From Gilliamella sp. App4-10 (lineage in GTDB: Bacteria; Pseudomonadota; Gammaproteobacteria; Enterobacterales; Orbaceae): a stretch of 64,000 bases of DNA. The notes under the pieces are model-generated. The model was not told the origin of the DNA. It did not search any database and saw nothing but the letters and a program-made list of their open reading frames with translations. Location: NCBI RefSeq assembly GCF_001690495.1, contig NZ_LZGS01000046.1, positions 82,602 to 146,601 on the forward strand. Direction: 5' to 3'. Below, one piece after another: positions 49,981-60,673 of the stretch. Each line of letters starts with the position of its first letter. Position 1 is the first letter of the stretch. The translations under genes and the position numbers were made by a program.

Positions 49981-50637
49981 ATGCAAACTCGTAAAGCACT
50001 CGTTATATTTTCTGGTGGGCAAGACTCAACCACCTGCTTACTGCAAGCCATTGCTGATTATGGACGTGAAAACGTTCAGGCAATCAGCTTTCACTATGGT
50101 CAACGTCATGCCATTGAACTTGAAAAAGCCAAATGGATCGCCAAAGATTTAGGTATAAAGCAAACTGTCATTGATACATCAGTTATCAAACAAACCACGA
50201 ATAATGCGCTCATCGACGACTCACAAGAAATTAAAGCAGCTCAAGATGGCGATTATCCTAATACCTTTGTGGATGGGCGTAACATGCTCTTTTTACTATT
50301 AGCTGGATGCCATGCCAAGCAGCAGGGCATTTCTGACATTATTATTGGCGTTTGTGAAACCGACTTTAGTGGCTATCCAGATTGTCGCGATATCTTTATT
50401 AAATCAATGAATGTATCAATGAATTTAGCCATGGATTATGCGTTTAATCTTATTACACCACTGATGTATTTGACCAAAGCACAAACATGGGAAATGGCCG
50501 ATAAACTGGGCTATCTTGATTATGTCCAACAACATACCCACACCTGTTATTACGGCGTTGAAGGGGGATGTGGTCAGTGTCCTAGTTGCCTGCTGCGTGA
50601 TAAGGGCTTGCAAGAATATATGGCTAAGGCTAGATAG
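49981..50637 (+). CDS. queC: 7-cyano-7-deazaguanine synthase QueC
   Basis: Makes preQ0 from 7-carboxy-7-deazaguanine with ATP and ammonia. The 218-residue PP-loop enzyme starts with [16 protein letters not shown] and ends in the zinc site [22 protein letters not shown] precedes the ATG. It is 27 bases after queF and in the riboswitch operon. queD and queE are not in the window. Confidence 0.96.
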   Translation: MQTRKALVIFSGGQDSTTCLLQAIADYGRENVQAISFHYGQRHAIELEKAKWIAKDLGIKQTVIDTSVIKQTTNNALIDDSQEIKAAQDGDYPNTFVDGRNMLFLLLAGCHAKQQGISDIIIGVCETDFSGYPDCRDIFIKSMNVSMNLAMDYAFNLITPLMYLTKAQTWEMADKLGYLDYVQQHTHTCYYGVEGGCGQCPSCLLRDKGLQEYMAKAR

Positions 50638-50683
50638 ATTTATTAATAACTGGGTTCTCTCACCCCATTAAAAAGGAAACAAG

Positions 50684-51373
50684 ATGTACTTAAAGAATCA
50701 GTTCGAATCGATAGAAAAAAACTTTACCCGTGGGCAACAGCAAAAAGCGCTTTACTGGTTGGCTTTTTTTCATATATTAGTTATTGCGTCAAGCAATTAT
50801 TTAGTTCAAATCCCGTTTGATATTTTTGGTTTTCACACCACATGGGGGGCTTTCACGTTTCCATTTATCTTTTTAACTACCGATTTGACCATTCGAATTT
50901 ATGGTGCAAGCTTGGCAAGAAAGATCATTTTTGTGGTAATGATCCCCGCATTGCTATTTTCATACCTTATTTCGGTGTTATTTTTTGAGACACATTGGGT
51001 TGGTTTGTCGGCATTGACCGAATTTAATAGCTTTGTATTTCGAATAGCGCTAGCCAGTTTTGCAGCTTATCTCGTTGGGCAATTGATGGATATCACGGTT
51101 TTTAACTATTTAAGAAAAAATAAATCATGGTGGGTTGCACCAACTGCATCAGCAATCTTTGGTAATGGTATTGATACTATTGTCTTTTTTGCTATCGCAT
51201 TTTATCAAAGTAGCGATGAATTTATGGCAAATCACTGGGCCGAAATTTCGTTAATGGACTATAGTTTCAAAATTCTAATTTGCGGATTATTCTTTTTGCC
51301 ACTTTATGGTGTGATTTTAAATTTTATTCTCAAAAAATTAGTCGCAACGCCTCACACTAAACATTTCTTATAA
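50684..51373 (+). CDS. yhhQ: Queuosine precursor transporter YhhQ
   Basis: A 229-residue COG1738 membrane protein that imports preQ0 and preQ1 in E. coli. About six to seven membrane segments; blocks HILVIASSNYLVQIPFDIFGFHTTWGAFTFP (about 30-60, quoted by position in part), FIFLTTDLTIRIYG and FGNGIDTIVFFAIAF are diagnostic. AAAGGAAAC precedes the ATG. As the third gene after the riboswitch it joins uptake to synthesis. Confidence 0.93.
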   Translation: MYLKNQFESIEKNFTRGQQQKALYWLAFFHILVIASSNYLVQIPFDIFGFHTTWGAFTFPFIFLTTDLTIRIYGASLARKIIFVVMIPALLFSYLISVLFFETHWVGLSALTEFNSFVFRIALASFAAYLVGQLMDITVFNYLRKNKSWWVAPTASAIFGNGIDTIVFFAIAFYQSSDEFMANHWAEISLMDYSFKILICGLFFLPLYGVILNFILKKLVATPHTKHFL

Positions 51374-51403
51374 TCTTAATTTTATTTATTCATTTTAATC
51401 AAC

Positions 51404-51445
51404 TAAAAGCTCATCTATTATTGTAGATGAGCTTTTAGTTTTATG
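51404..51445 (+). terminator. Terminator of the queF-queC-yhhQ operon
   Basis: TAAAAGCTCATCTA (51404-51417) pairs perfectly with TAGATGAGCTTTTA (51424-51437) across a 6-base loop and is followed by GTTTTATGTTT. Confidence 0.9.
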
Positions 51446-51477
51446 TTTAATACTAAAATAAGTACTCACAAAAAACA

Positions 51478-51515
51478 TTCAGAAAATACATTGATTTTAT
51501 TTGTTTTTTTTATTC
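51478..51515 (+). repeat. Dispersed intergenic repeat, single copy
   Basis: TTCAGAAAATACATTGATTT, then TATTTGTTTTTTTT, the same element as at 7880, 7930 and 35006. It is in the gap between yhhQ and yfhM. Next to it are two small stems, TTTTGCG-CGCAAAA (51519-51539) and TTTGCC-GGCAAA (51555-51570). Confidence 0.75.
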
Positions 51516-51661
51516 TCTTTTTGCGGAGGAATCGCAAAATTTTATTAAACACCCTTTGCCAAATGGCAAATAGCAGTGCATAATATAAGGTTAAAATATA
51601 ATCAAGTTGAGCTACAATAACGATAATAATATATGAGAATAATATATGAGGTAGAGTGGGT

Positions 51662-54600
51662 ATGGGATTAGTAAAACATTTAGCTATATTGAGCCTATTA
51701 TTAGCGTTAGTCGGATGTGATAATAAGAAAACGGAGCAAACTGCAAGTGCTCAACAATTAACAACGCAAGCAACAACAAATGTCATTGATAATAATAATG
51801 CAGCTAATGTTAGTAATCCTAATGAGGGCAGTGCAATAGCGCAAGAAGAATCGCCAAAACCTGTTTTTAACCCAACCCCAGAATTAATCGAAAAATATCA
51901 TGGTAAAGCATTAACGGTCATTGATAGTTCTGAAGTCATTCTTGATGGTTCAAGTACACTGGTTATTACCTTTTCGGTTCCTTTAAATCCTAAACTTAAT
52001 TTTTCTAATTTACTTCGTTTAGTTGATCGCCAAGCCGGTAATGTTGATGGTGCTTGGGAGCTGTCAGATAATGGATTAGAATTAAGACATCGATACCTGG
52101 AGCCAAATCGTGAATTAGAACTTACTATCGATAAAATGTTAGCGGCCATTAATGGCAACAGTTTAAAAGAAGTCTATCAGGCGGAAATTAAAACCCAAGA
52201 TCGCAAGCCGATGGTGGGCTTTGCCAGTAGTGGTTTTTTGCTACCAAGTAGATCAATGAGTGGTTTACCTGTTATCACTCTTAATGTGAATAAAATTGAT
52301 GTTAATTTTTTTAAAATCAGACCAGAGCAGTTATCTGATTTTGTTGCTGATTATGGTTTTATTGACCAAGTGACCAGTTGGAACTCAAAGAATATTAATC
52401 AATTCGCTGAATTAGTTTATTCGTCTCGATTTGATCTTAATCCTAAACGTAATTTTCAAGAAACGGTATTACTTAACCTATCTTCAATTCCAGAGTTACA
52501 GCAAGAAGGTGTTTATTTTGCCGTTATGAATCAAGCTGGAACCTATGATTATTCAAATCCCGCAACAATGTTTTCAATCAGTAATATTGGTGTTGCGGTG
52601 CATGCTTACGAGAATGGTAAATTATCTGTCATTACCCTTGGACTTGACAATGGCAAACCTCTTTCCGATATGAATTTATCTGTTTTATGTAGCAAAAGTA
52701 TCAAAGACAGTAATAAGAACTGTACAACGGTTTCAACCCAAACCGACTCTACTGGTTATGCTGAAGTGACTTTACCAAAAGGCATGGATTATGCCTTACT
52801 TACCGTAAATGATGGAAAACAGATTTCTTTGGTGAGTTTAGAACGTAATGCTTTAAATTTAACCGAGTATAACTTGACCGGTTCTGCTTTTTATCAAAAA
52901 CAACTATTTGCTTTTGGAGCCCGTGATTTATATCGTCCTCAAGAAACGGTCTATTTTAATGCGCTTTTGCGTAATGCTGATGGTAAGCCATTGCCGGTGC
53001 AACCCATTATTGTTGATGTTTTGTCACCAGATGATCAAATTGTTGAAACTTTTACTATCAGTGCCAAAGCTGACTCAAACGGTTTATATCAATGGCAATA
53101 TGTTATTCCTGCTAATGCAGCAACAGGTAAATGGGCATTCCGGTTTAATTTAGGCGATAATAATTACCGTTACGCGTGGTTTCGTGTCGAAGAATTTTTG
53201 CCAGAGCGCATGGCAATGGAAATGACCACAGCATCAAATAAACCTATTATGTTTGATAAAAGTGTCAATTTTGATGTTAAAGGTTGGTACCTTTATGGTG
53301 CCCCAGCGGCAGGCAATAATTTAGAAGGTAATATTTATCTTAAAAAAATTGATTCAATCCCTGAACTTGCTGATTATAAAATTGGTGATGTGACTGACAG
53401 TAATCTTGCTCATCAACTTGATAATATTGAGACGACGTTAGATAAAAACGGGATCGCAAAAGTTGGGATAGATACTAGCAATTGGGGTAAATTGAACTCT
53501 CCAATTAAACTTATTTTGCAAGCAAGTTTACTCGATTCAGGGGGGCGTCCTGTTACACGTTATGCCAGCCAAACTATTTGGCCCTGTGAGCAAATACCTG
53601 CCGTGCGAGCACTATTTTCCCAATCGCCTTATTACGATTGGTCATCAGATCGGTACGAAAACAGCCCAACAGTTGATAAAGGCGCTAATGCAGAGTTTGA
53701 AGTGGCCTATATTAACATCGATGGCGAGAAGCTGGCTGCAAATCATTTAAAGGCGAGAATTATTCGTGAACGTCGTAATTATTATTGGAGTTGGTCTGAC
53801 GATGCTGGATGGCATCAAGAATACAATTCAAGTGAATTTGTTGTGCAAGAACAACCACTTTCTATTGATGCCAATGGCACAACCAAAGTCAGCTACCAAA
53901 CAGATGATTATGGCTCTTACCGTATTGAAATTGTCGATACTAAAAATAACATCACCAGTAGCTTACGTTTTAGAAGTGGTTACAATTGGGAAGATAACAC
54001 TAATGGTACCAATGCTGTTCGCCCAGATCAGGTTAAATTAAGTCTGGATAAAACGGTCTATTCAGTTGGAGATACTGCTAAAATACATGTACAAGCTCCA
54101 GTCGCTGGATCGGGTTATATCGCACTTGAAAGCAATGATGGTATGTTATGGAAACAAGATATTACCGTTGATGAAAACGGACTTGATGTCGAAATCCCAA
54201 TTCAAGATTGGGGACGTCATGATATTTATATTAATGCGATGATTATTCGCCCATCAACCAATGCTGAAGTACAAACGGTTAAACGAGCAATTGGATTGCT
54301 ATATTTACCCATTGATACTTTGAATCGTCAATTAAATGTGAGTATTGAAGCGCCGAAAAAGACAGAACCTGAAAAAACGATTCCAATAAAAGTCAAAATG
54401 GATAAAAGCGCAATCCAACAAGATCGTAAGGTAACGGTATTAGTTTCGGCAGTTGATTCAGGTGTATTAAACATTACTAATTTTGCCACACCAGATCCTT
54501 ACAGTGCGTTTTTAGGTCGGAAACGTTATGATGTCGATCTATATGATGTATATGGCAAATTGATTGAAGGAAAAGGACGCAATGTGAATGTGAGTTTTGG

Positions 54601-56818
54601 CGGTGATGCTTTGCTCGGTGTGGCAAACACCGGTGGTAACAAAACATTAACCGAAGTCAATATTATTTCTCAGCAATTACAAATTATCACGCTTAACGAT
54701 GAGGGCGAAGGTGTTGTTGATCTGGCTTTGCCTAATTTTAATGGTGAATTACGCATCATGGTTCAAGCATGGGATGATAATCGCTATGGCAAGGCTGAAC
54801 AAGTAATGACAGTTGCATCGCCAGTGGTTGCAGAGCTATCGACTCCGCGCTTTTTATCGGGTGGTGATCAGGCTAGCTTGGCGTTAGATCTTAATAATTT
54901 AACCGAAAAAACACAAACAATGCAAATCGAAGTGACAACTGACGGTTTGATTCATCAAAATACAGTTAAGAGCACGCCAATAACACTAGATAGTAAGCAA
55001 AGACAAATTATTCAAGTGCCCGTTGTTGCTGATTATGGCTATGGACAAGGTATTGTAACTATTAATGTCAAGGGGATTTTGTTAGATGATGGTTCTGATT
55101 ACCAAATCAAACGCTCATGGAAAGTCGGAGTTAGACCTGCTTATGCCGCAACGACAAAATATTATGCGGCAGCAATAAATGGGGGAGACAGTTGGATATT
55201 ACCTAAAGATAGTATTACTGAAATGATTGAAAACACGGTTGATGGTAAATTAATCGTATCAAATCAACCACCTCTCAATATTGCTCAGTACATTAAAGAA
55301 TTATTTGCCTATCCATATGGTTGCTTGGAACAGACCATTAGTGGCTTAATGCCATCATTATATGCAAACCAAGAACAGCTGACTGCTTTAGGAGTTAAAA
55401 CTGAATCCGATGAGCAACGACGCGAAAAAGTACAATTAGGTATTTCACGAATCTTATCAATGCAACGCAATAATGGTAGTTTTGGTTTATGGAATAAAGA
55501 GAGTGCTGAAGAACATTGGTTAACCGTGTATGCAACCGACTTTTTATTACAAGCAAAAGAACGAGGATATAATGTTAATAATGATGCGCTTGATGCGGCT
55601 ATTGCTCATATTAGCCAATATATTTACGATGCTAATGCATTTAATAATTTACAAAGCTATTATGACAATTCACAAGTAAGCGATTATACGCAATTTGCTA
55701 CTAAAGCTTATGCTTTAGTGGTACTGGCAAAGCAAAATAAAATTACGGTACCAATGCGTAATGAGATCAATCGAATGTATCAACAGATCACTGAGAGTGA
55801 TTTTAAGGTGTTGTCACCATTACCTGTTGCTCAGTTAGCATTATCGGCCAAACTCGCTGGTTTTGATAATATCTATAACAGTTTGATGCCACATGTATTT
55901 ACAACAAGTTATAATCATCAATATGCTTGGCTTGGCGAATATGGTAGTGCAATACGTGATAATGCATTAGTTTTATCTTTATTGATTGAGAATGAATTAA
56001 GTGTTGATAAACAAGCCGATTATTTAATTCATTTATCTGATTTGCTTAATGACACTCGTTATTTTTCAACACAGGAACTTAACGCATTGTTTGTGGCAGG
56101 CTGGTCATTAGAACAACATAAATCTTCGCATAAATTTGATGTTACGATCAATGAACAGTCAAATGAGGTCGATTCTGCATTATCGCGCTCTTTTGATGTT
56201 GTTAATTTAGCGAGTGGCTTGACGATTTCAAACCCAAAAGATGCTCAACCACTTTATATTAAATTCACCGTGTCAGGCTATGGTAAAAACGCTCCCGCGC
56301 CAACCAGTGATGAAAATATATTAACAATTAAACGTGCTTACTATGATTTGAAAGGTAATAAAATTCAACCTGATAAAATGAAAGTGGGAGATTTAATGGT
56401 AGTTGTATTAGATGTTAATTCACGTAAAGAAGCTGTTCATGATGCATTAATTGTTGATTTTTTACCTGCTGGTCTTGAATTAGAAAACCAAAATCTAACC
56501 AACAGCAGTGTTAGCTTACAGGCGATCCCTGAATTAGCTAATTTGTTGAAAGATGAAGATAGCAATGATGTTAAATATCAAGAATTTCGTGATGATAGAT
56601 ACGTCGCAGCCGTTGATATTAATCATTATATGAGTGAAGATACCTATCGCACTCGTGTTGCTTATTTAGTTAGGGCTGTGACGGCAGGTAATTATATGAT
56701 GCCATACCCTTATGTTGAATCAATGTATCGTCCTGATAGGTTTGCAATTGGTCAATCTGTTGATGTCATGTCAGTTGTTGAGCGCAATGCAGAACCTAAT
56801 GAACCAAAGCAACAATAG
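51662..56818 (+). CDS. yfhM: Bacterial alpha-2-macroglobulin lipoprotein YfhM
   Basis: A very large periplasmic protease inhibitor that traps proteases attacking the cell envelope. The 1718-residue protein starts with a lipoprotein signal (MGLVKHLAILSLLLALVGC), then MG-type beta domains (about 60-1000), and the thioester motif CLEQ at Cys1221. The thioester is intact, so this is the trapping type. E. coli YfhM is 1653. It sits just before pbpC, which repairs peptidoglycan, as in E. coli. The ATG at 51662 is preferred over a GTG two codons earlier because it gives the signal peptide. Confidence 0.96.
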   Translation: MGLVKHLAILSLLLALVGCDNKKTEQTASAQQLTTQATTNVIDNNNAANVSNPNEGSAIAQEESPKPVFNPTPELIEKYHGKALTVIDSSEVILDGSSTLVITFSVPLNPKLNFSNLLRLVDRQAGNVDGAWELSDNGLELRHRYLEPNRELELTIDKMLAAINGNSLKEVYQAEIKTQDRKPMVGFASSGFLLPSRSMSGLPVITLNVNKIDVNFFKIRPEQLSDFVADYGFIDQVTSWNSKNINQFAELVYSSRFDLNPKRNFQETVLLNLSSIPELQQEGVYFAVMNQAGTYDYSNPATMFSISNIGVAVHAYENGKLSVITLGLDNGKPLSDMNLSVLCSKSIKDSNKNCTTVSTQTDSTGYAEVTLPKGMDYALLTVNDGKQISLVSLERNALNLTEYNLTGSAFYQKQLFAFGARDLYRPQETVYFNALLRNADGKPLPVQPIIVDVLSPDDQIVETFTISAKADSNGLYQWQYVIPANAATGKWAFRFNLGDNNYRYAWFRVEEFLPERMAMEMTTASNKPIMFDKSVNFDVKGWYLYGAPAAGNNLEGNIYLKKIDSIPELADYKIGDVTDSNLAHQLDNIETTLDKNGIAKVGIDTSNWGKLNSPIKLILQASLLDSGGRPVTRYASQTIWPCEQIPAVRALFSQSPYYDWSSDRYENSPTVDKGANAEFEVAYINIDGEKLAANHLKARIIRERRNYYWSWSDDAGWHQEYNSSEFVVQEQPLSIDANGTTKVSYQTDDYGSYRIEIVDTKNNITSSLRFRSGYNWEDNTNGTNAVRPDQVKLSLDKTVYSVGDTAKIHVQAPVAGSGYIALESNDGMLWKQDITVDENGLDVEIPIQDWGRHDIYINAMIIRPSTNAEVQTVKRAIGLLYLPIDTLNRQLNVSIEAPKKTEPEKTIPIKVKMDKSAIQQDRKVTVLVSAVDSGVLNITNFATPDPYSAFLGRKRYDVDLYDVYGKLIEGKGRNVNVSFGGDALLGVANTGGNKTLTEVNIISQQLQIITLNDEGEGVVDLALPNFNGELRIMVQAWDDNRYGKAEQVMTVASPVVAELSTPRFLSGGDQASLALDLNNLTEKTQTMQIEVTTDGLIHQNTVKSTPITLDSKQRQIIQVPVVADYGYGQGIVTINVKGILLDDGSDYQIKRSWKVGVRPAYAATTKYYAAAINGGDSWILPKDSITEMIENTVDGKLIVSNQPPLNIAQYIKELFAYPYGCLEQTISGLMPSLYANQEQLTALGVKTESDEQRREKVQLGISRILSMQRNNGSFGLWNKESAEEHWLTVYATDFLLQAKERGYNVNNDALDAAIAHISQYIYDANAFNNLQSYYDNSQVSDYTQFATKAYALVVLAKQNKITVPMRNEINRMYQQITESDFKVLSPLPVAQLALSAKLAGFDNIYNSLMPHVFTTSYNHQYAWLGEYGSAIRDNALVLSLLIENELSVDKQADYLIHLSDLLNDTRYFSTQELNALFVAGWSLEQHKSSHKFDVTINEQSNEVDSALSRSFDVVNLASGLTISNPKDAQPLYIKFTVSGYGKNAPAPTSDENILTIKRAYYDLKGNKIQPDKMKVGDLMVVVLDVNSRKEAVHDALIVDFLPAGLELENQNLTNSSVSLQAIPELANLLKDEDSNDVKYQEFRDDRYVAAVDINHYMSEDTYRTRVAYLVRAVTAGNYMMPYPYVESMYRPDRFAIGQSVDVMSVVERNAEPNEPKQQ

Positions 56819-56870
56819 TATTAAAACATTAATTCAGATTAATGACTAAAAATATAAACAAATTGATTAT

Positions 56871-56901
56871 CCGCTAACAAACGTTAGCGGTATCTTTTTA
56901 T
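56871..56901 (+). terminator. yfhM terminator
   Basis: CCGCTAAC (56871-56878) pairs with GTTAGCGG (56883-56890), loop AAAC, followed by TATCTTTTTA. It may only partly block read-through to pbpC. Confidence 0.75.
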
Positions 56902-56937
56902 ACTAAAACGTAGAGTTTCCTGAAACTTTTTGACAAA

Positions 56938-59235
56938 ATGAAAAAGTACCTGCTTAACATTCTAGCTTTCGTGTTTTTTTTCATCCTTTTATTGCTAGGC
57001 TGCTTTTTTGTTGCCGATCATTTATTTCCATTATCGATTGCAAAAAATAAAAACACACAAACCATTCTTGCCCAAGATGGCACACCACTTTGGCGATTTG
57101 CTGATGAAAATGGTGTTTGGCGATATCCTATTCAATTAGATGAAGTGCCCAATGATTACCTTGATGTATTATTAAATTATGAAGATCGCCACTTTTATGA
57201 TCACTTTGGTGTTAATCCCGCATCGTTACTGCGAGCAGCTTGGCAAAACATTACCAATAAAAAAATTATTTCAGGTGGCAGTACTATTTCGATGCAGGTT
57301 GCAAGATTGCTTAATCCTCACGATCGTTCCATAGCTGGAAAGTTACAACAAATATTTCGAACGCTACAACTTGAATTATATTTTACCAAAGATGAGATTT
57401 TAACTTTATATATCAACCGTGCACCATTTGGTGGAACAATCGAAGGCTTGGGGGCAGCGAGCTGGTCATATTTTGGCAAAGCACCAAAAGCGTTAACACG
57501 TGGCGAAGCGGTTTTATTAGCGGTATTGCCACAAGCGCCAAGTCGTTTGCGTCCGGATAGGTATCCTCAGCGCGCCAAACAAGCTCGAGACAAAGTTTTA
57601 GCAAGATTAGCTCAATATCAAGTATGGTCATCCGATATTATTGAGCAAGTTCGAAAGGAAGAAGTGTGGGTTTACCCACGTAAAAAGCCACAACTAGCAC
57701 CTTTATTAGCGCGAAGATTAAGTCAGCAATATCCTGATGTTGATATCATTCATTCAACGATCGATCACTCTCTTCAGTATAACCTTGAAGATATTGCGTC
57801 TAATCGTAAAAATCAGCTACCCCCTAAAACTTCGCTGGCTATTTTAATAGTCGATCATACCGATATGTCAGTAAAGGGCTATGTTGGTTCAGCAGATTTT
57901 AATGATAAAGAAAGATTTGGTCAGGTTGATATGATAAGTGCACTTCGCTCACCTGGATCGACATTAAAACCTTTTATGTATGCACTCGCGATTGATGATG
58001 GTATGATTCATTCTGAATCGTTATTGCAAGATACGCCTCGAATCAGTTCTGATTATCGTCCTACCAATTTTGATGAAGATTTTTATGGACCAATCAGTGC
58101 CTCAGAGGCATTAAAAAACTCATTGAACTTACCTGCTGTTCAGTTAATTGAACTCTATGGTCCAAAACGGTTTACCGGCAAACTTGCTAGTGTTGGGTTG
58201 TCACTGGTATCTACTGGAAATAATCCTAATATTTCGTATATATTAGGTGGTGCATCGTTAAGAATGGATCATTTGGTCAGTGCCTATAGTGCCTTTGCTC
58301 GTCATGGACAAGTCAGCCCTTTACGTTTTACACAAGATGAACCATTGTTAAGTAAGCCATTTATTAGCGATGGCAGCGCATGGATCACAAGGCAGATGTT
58401 AGTTAATCATCAGCAACTTGTTTACAAAACAGGTACTAGCTATGGCTATCGTGATGCTTGGGCGGTTGGTGTTAATCCTCGCTATTTGATTGGCATTTGG
58501 GTCGGGCGTCCAGATGGCACGCCAGTTGTTGGTCAATATGGCGCCATCACAGCAGTGCCAATTTTGCAACAAGTTAATACATTGTTATTAAATAAAGAGC
58601 GACGACTCAATCGACCATTACCTTTAGTAACAAAACCAGCAACGGTAACTTCAGAAAAAATTTGTTGGCCATCAGGGCAAATATTGCCTACAAATGACGA
58701 AAACTGCCATCGCCAAAAAAATGCTTGGATATTAAATAATATGGTCCCCCCAACGCTTGATACTTTCACAGTGCTTAATAACAATCTCTACCGTTCAGGA
58801 TGGGTAACGATCTGGGTCAATGATGCAGGAAAACGGGTATCAGCAGATTGTAGTAATGCGCATAAAAAACAGATTGCACTTTGGCCAATCGCTTTAGAAA
58901 ATTGGCTGTTACCCAAAGAGCGTCGGCAATCGTTGTTCCCTGAGGTTGATAAAAATTGCCCTGTATTTGGTAAAGATATCTTTTTGCCACTGAATATCAT
59001 TGGATTACGGGATAACCAATTAGTAAAACGTTTACCAGGGCAACACGATGTCACCATTGATGTAACACCACAAGGTGGTACAGGCGATAAATGGTGGTTT
59101 TTAGATGGTGAACTGATTGAGCAAACACATGACGATCAAAAAGTTGCTTTAACGGTAACTCAAAAAGGTTTACATCGTCTATTATTATTAGACCAAAGCG
59201 GGCAAATTTCGCGAATGGCATTTACCCTTGATTAA
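56938..59235 (+). CDS. pbpC: Penicillin-binding protein 1C
   Basis: A 765-residue bifunctional peptidoglycan enzyme. Order: N-terminal anchor (about 8-28), glycosyltransferase domain with EDRHFYDHFGVNP and GGSTISMQVARLL, transpeptidase with SxxK at Ser341-Lys344 (GSTLKP), SLN and KTG at 497-499, and the C-terminal PBP1C domain. E. coli PbpC is 770. It stops 12 bases before ndk. The yfhM-pbpC link suggests repair after protease attack. Confidence 0.96.
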   Translation: MKKYLLNILAFVFFFILLLLGCFFVADHLFPLSIAKNKNTQTILAQDGTPLWRFADENGVWRYPIQLDEVPNDYLDVLLNYEDRHFYDHFGVNPASLLRAAWQNITNKKIISGGSTISMQVARLLNPHDRSIAGKLQQIFRTLQLELYFTKDEILTLYINRAPFGGTIEGLGAASWSYFGKAPKALTRGEAVLLAVLPQAPSRLRPDRYPQRAKQARDKVLARLAQYQVWSSDIIEQVRKEEVWVYPRKKPQLAPLLARRLSQQYPDVDIIHSTIDHSLQYNLEDIASNRKNQLPPKTSLAILIVDHTDMSVKGYVGSADFNDKERFGQVDMISALRSPGSTLKPFMYALAIDDGMIHSESLLQDTPRISSDYRPTNFDEDFYGPISASEALKNSLNLPAVQLIELYGPKRFTGKLASVGLSLVSTGNNPNISYILGGASLRMDHLVSAYSAFARHGQVSPLRFTQDEPLLSKPFISDGSAWITRQMLVNHQQLVYKTGTSYGYRDAWAVGVNPRYLIGIWVGRPDGTPVVGQYGAITAVPILQQVNTLLLNKERRLNRPLPLVTKPATVTSEKICWPSGQILPTNDENCHRQKNAWILNNMVPPTLDTFTVLNNNLYRSGWVTIWVNDAGKRVSADCSNAHKKQIALWPIALENWLLPKERRQSLFPEVDKNCPVFGKDIFLPLNIIGLRDNQLVKRLPGQHDVTIDVTPQGGTGDKWWFLDGELIEQTHDDQKVALTVTQKGLHRLLLLDQSGQISRMAFTLD

Positions 59236-59247
59236 CTCGGAGCAAGC

Positions 59248-59658
59248 ATGACTATTGAACGAACATTATCCATTATCAAACCCAATGCCGTTAAAAAGCA
59301 ATTGATTGGTGAAATTGAAACCCGTATCAGCCAAGCAAGACTTAACATTATTGCCCTAAAAATGCTTAGATTAACGAAAGAACAAGCTGAAGGCTTTTAT
59401 GCTGAGCATCAAGGTAAATCATTTTTTGATAAATTAGTTAAATTTATGATATCTGGCCCGATAGTGGTTCAGATTTTAGAAGGTGAAAATGCCGTTCAGC
59501 GTTATCGGGAACTGATGGGACCGACTGATTTATCTAAAGCAACAGCGGGCACTTTACGAGCGGACTTTGCTGACAGCATGACCGAAAATGCTGTGCATGG
59601 TTCAGATTCTTTAACCGCAGCCGAAAAAGAAATTGCTTACTTTTTTGTCGATGGTTAG
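59248..59658 (+). CDS. ndk: Nucleoside diphosphate kinase
   Basis: Transfers phosphate between nucleoside tri- and diphosphates. The 136-residue protein has the phosphohistidine His117 in ENAVHGSD, the opening [14 protein letters not shown] and the GPTDLSKA block. GGAGC lies before the ATG. It is a bit shorter at the C-terminus than E. coli Ndk (143). Confidence 0.97.
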   Translation: MTIERTLSIIKPNAVKKQLIGEIETRISQARLNIIALKMLRLTKEQAEGFYAEHQGKSFFDKLVKFMISGPIVVQILEGENAVQRYRELMGPTDLSKATAGTLRADFADSMTENAVHGSDSLTAAEKEIAYFFVDG

Positions 59659-59842
59659 ATAGTTGGGTAATTCAATTTTATAAAATACCATGTTGTATTG
59701 CGTATTACCGTTATTCCAGGATTCTTTTTTAAAACATGATCGATATAACTTTAAGTTATAACCATGTGAGTATTTGTTATTTATACAGACGGTTCTTTGT
59801 TGATAGACTTTAGCGGTACATAACTTTTACTGGGAAAATAGA

Positions 59843-60670
59843 ATGAAATTGTTGACTAAATCACTCACTGTTGTCGCATTAATAAGTAGTTTGTTAGGTG
59901 CAAATTTTGTTTATGCAGATCGCCTTGATGACATTGAAAAACGCGGGGAAATCAAAATAGCCGTGTTTGATAGTAACCCGCCATTTGGATATGTTGACGA
60001 AAAGACCAATAAAATTGTTGGTCTTGACGTTGATTATGCCAATGAAATAGCTAAAGCACTGAATGTGAAAATTGATCTTGTACCAACTAATCCAGCCAAT
60101 CGAATTCCGTTATTAACTTCCCAAAAAGCCGATTTAATTGTTGCTAACTTTACTGTAACTGATGAAAGGGCAAAAACTGTTGATTTTAGTTTGCCTTATT
60201 TTGCGACTGGTCAAAAATTTCTCGCGAAAAAGGGCGTTTTAAAATCAGCTGATGATTTGAAAAATCTGCGTATCGGTGCTGATAAAGGTACGGTGATGGA
60301 AATCACACTACGCGAAAAATACCCAACGGCTAAAGTGATTTCTTATGATGATACACCATTTGCCTTTGCGGCATTACGTAATGGTGTTGTCCAAGCAATT
60401 ACTCAAGATGATGCCAAATTAATTGGTTTACTCGCTAATGTACCGGAAGAACAACGCGCAGCATTTGAAATTTCGCCATTTAGTATCACCCAAGAATATC
60501 AAGCAGTTGGTATACCAAAAGGGGAAGAACGCTTAAAAGAAAAAGTCAACCAAATTTTATTAACACTTGAAAAAGATGGTCAAGCGTTAACAATTTATAA
60601 CCGTTGGTTTGGACCTGAAACCACATCAGCCATGCCTCGTGGTGACTTTAAAATAGGTAAAGGTCAGTAA
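59843..60670 (+). CDS. Amino-acid ABC transporter substrate-binding protein
   Basis: A 275-residue periplasmic protein of solute-binding family 3. The signal peptide MKLLTKSLTVVALISSLLGANFVYA is followed by the family start DRLDDIEKRGEIKIAVFDSNPPFGYVD. ANFTVTDERAKTVDFSLPYF is also diagnostic. It resembles polar or acidic amino-acid binders (GltI, PEB1), but the ligand is not certain. It is the first of three genes with only two permeases after it. Confidence 0.88.
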   Translation: MKLLTKSLTVVALISSLLGANFVYADRLDDIEKRGEIKIAVFDSNPPFGYVDEKTNKIVGLDVDYANEIAKALNVKIDLVPTNPANRIPLLTSQKADLIVANFTVTDERAKTVDFSLPYFATGQKFLAKKGVLKSADDLKNLRIGADKGTVMEITLREKYPTAKVISYDDTPFAFAALRNGVVQAITQDDAKLIGLLANVPEEQRAAFEISPFSITQEYQAVGIPKGEERLKEKVNQILLTLEKDGQALTIYNRWFGPETTSAMPRGDFKIGKGQ

Positions 60671-60673
60671 GTT

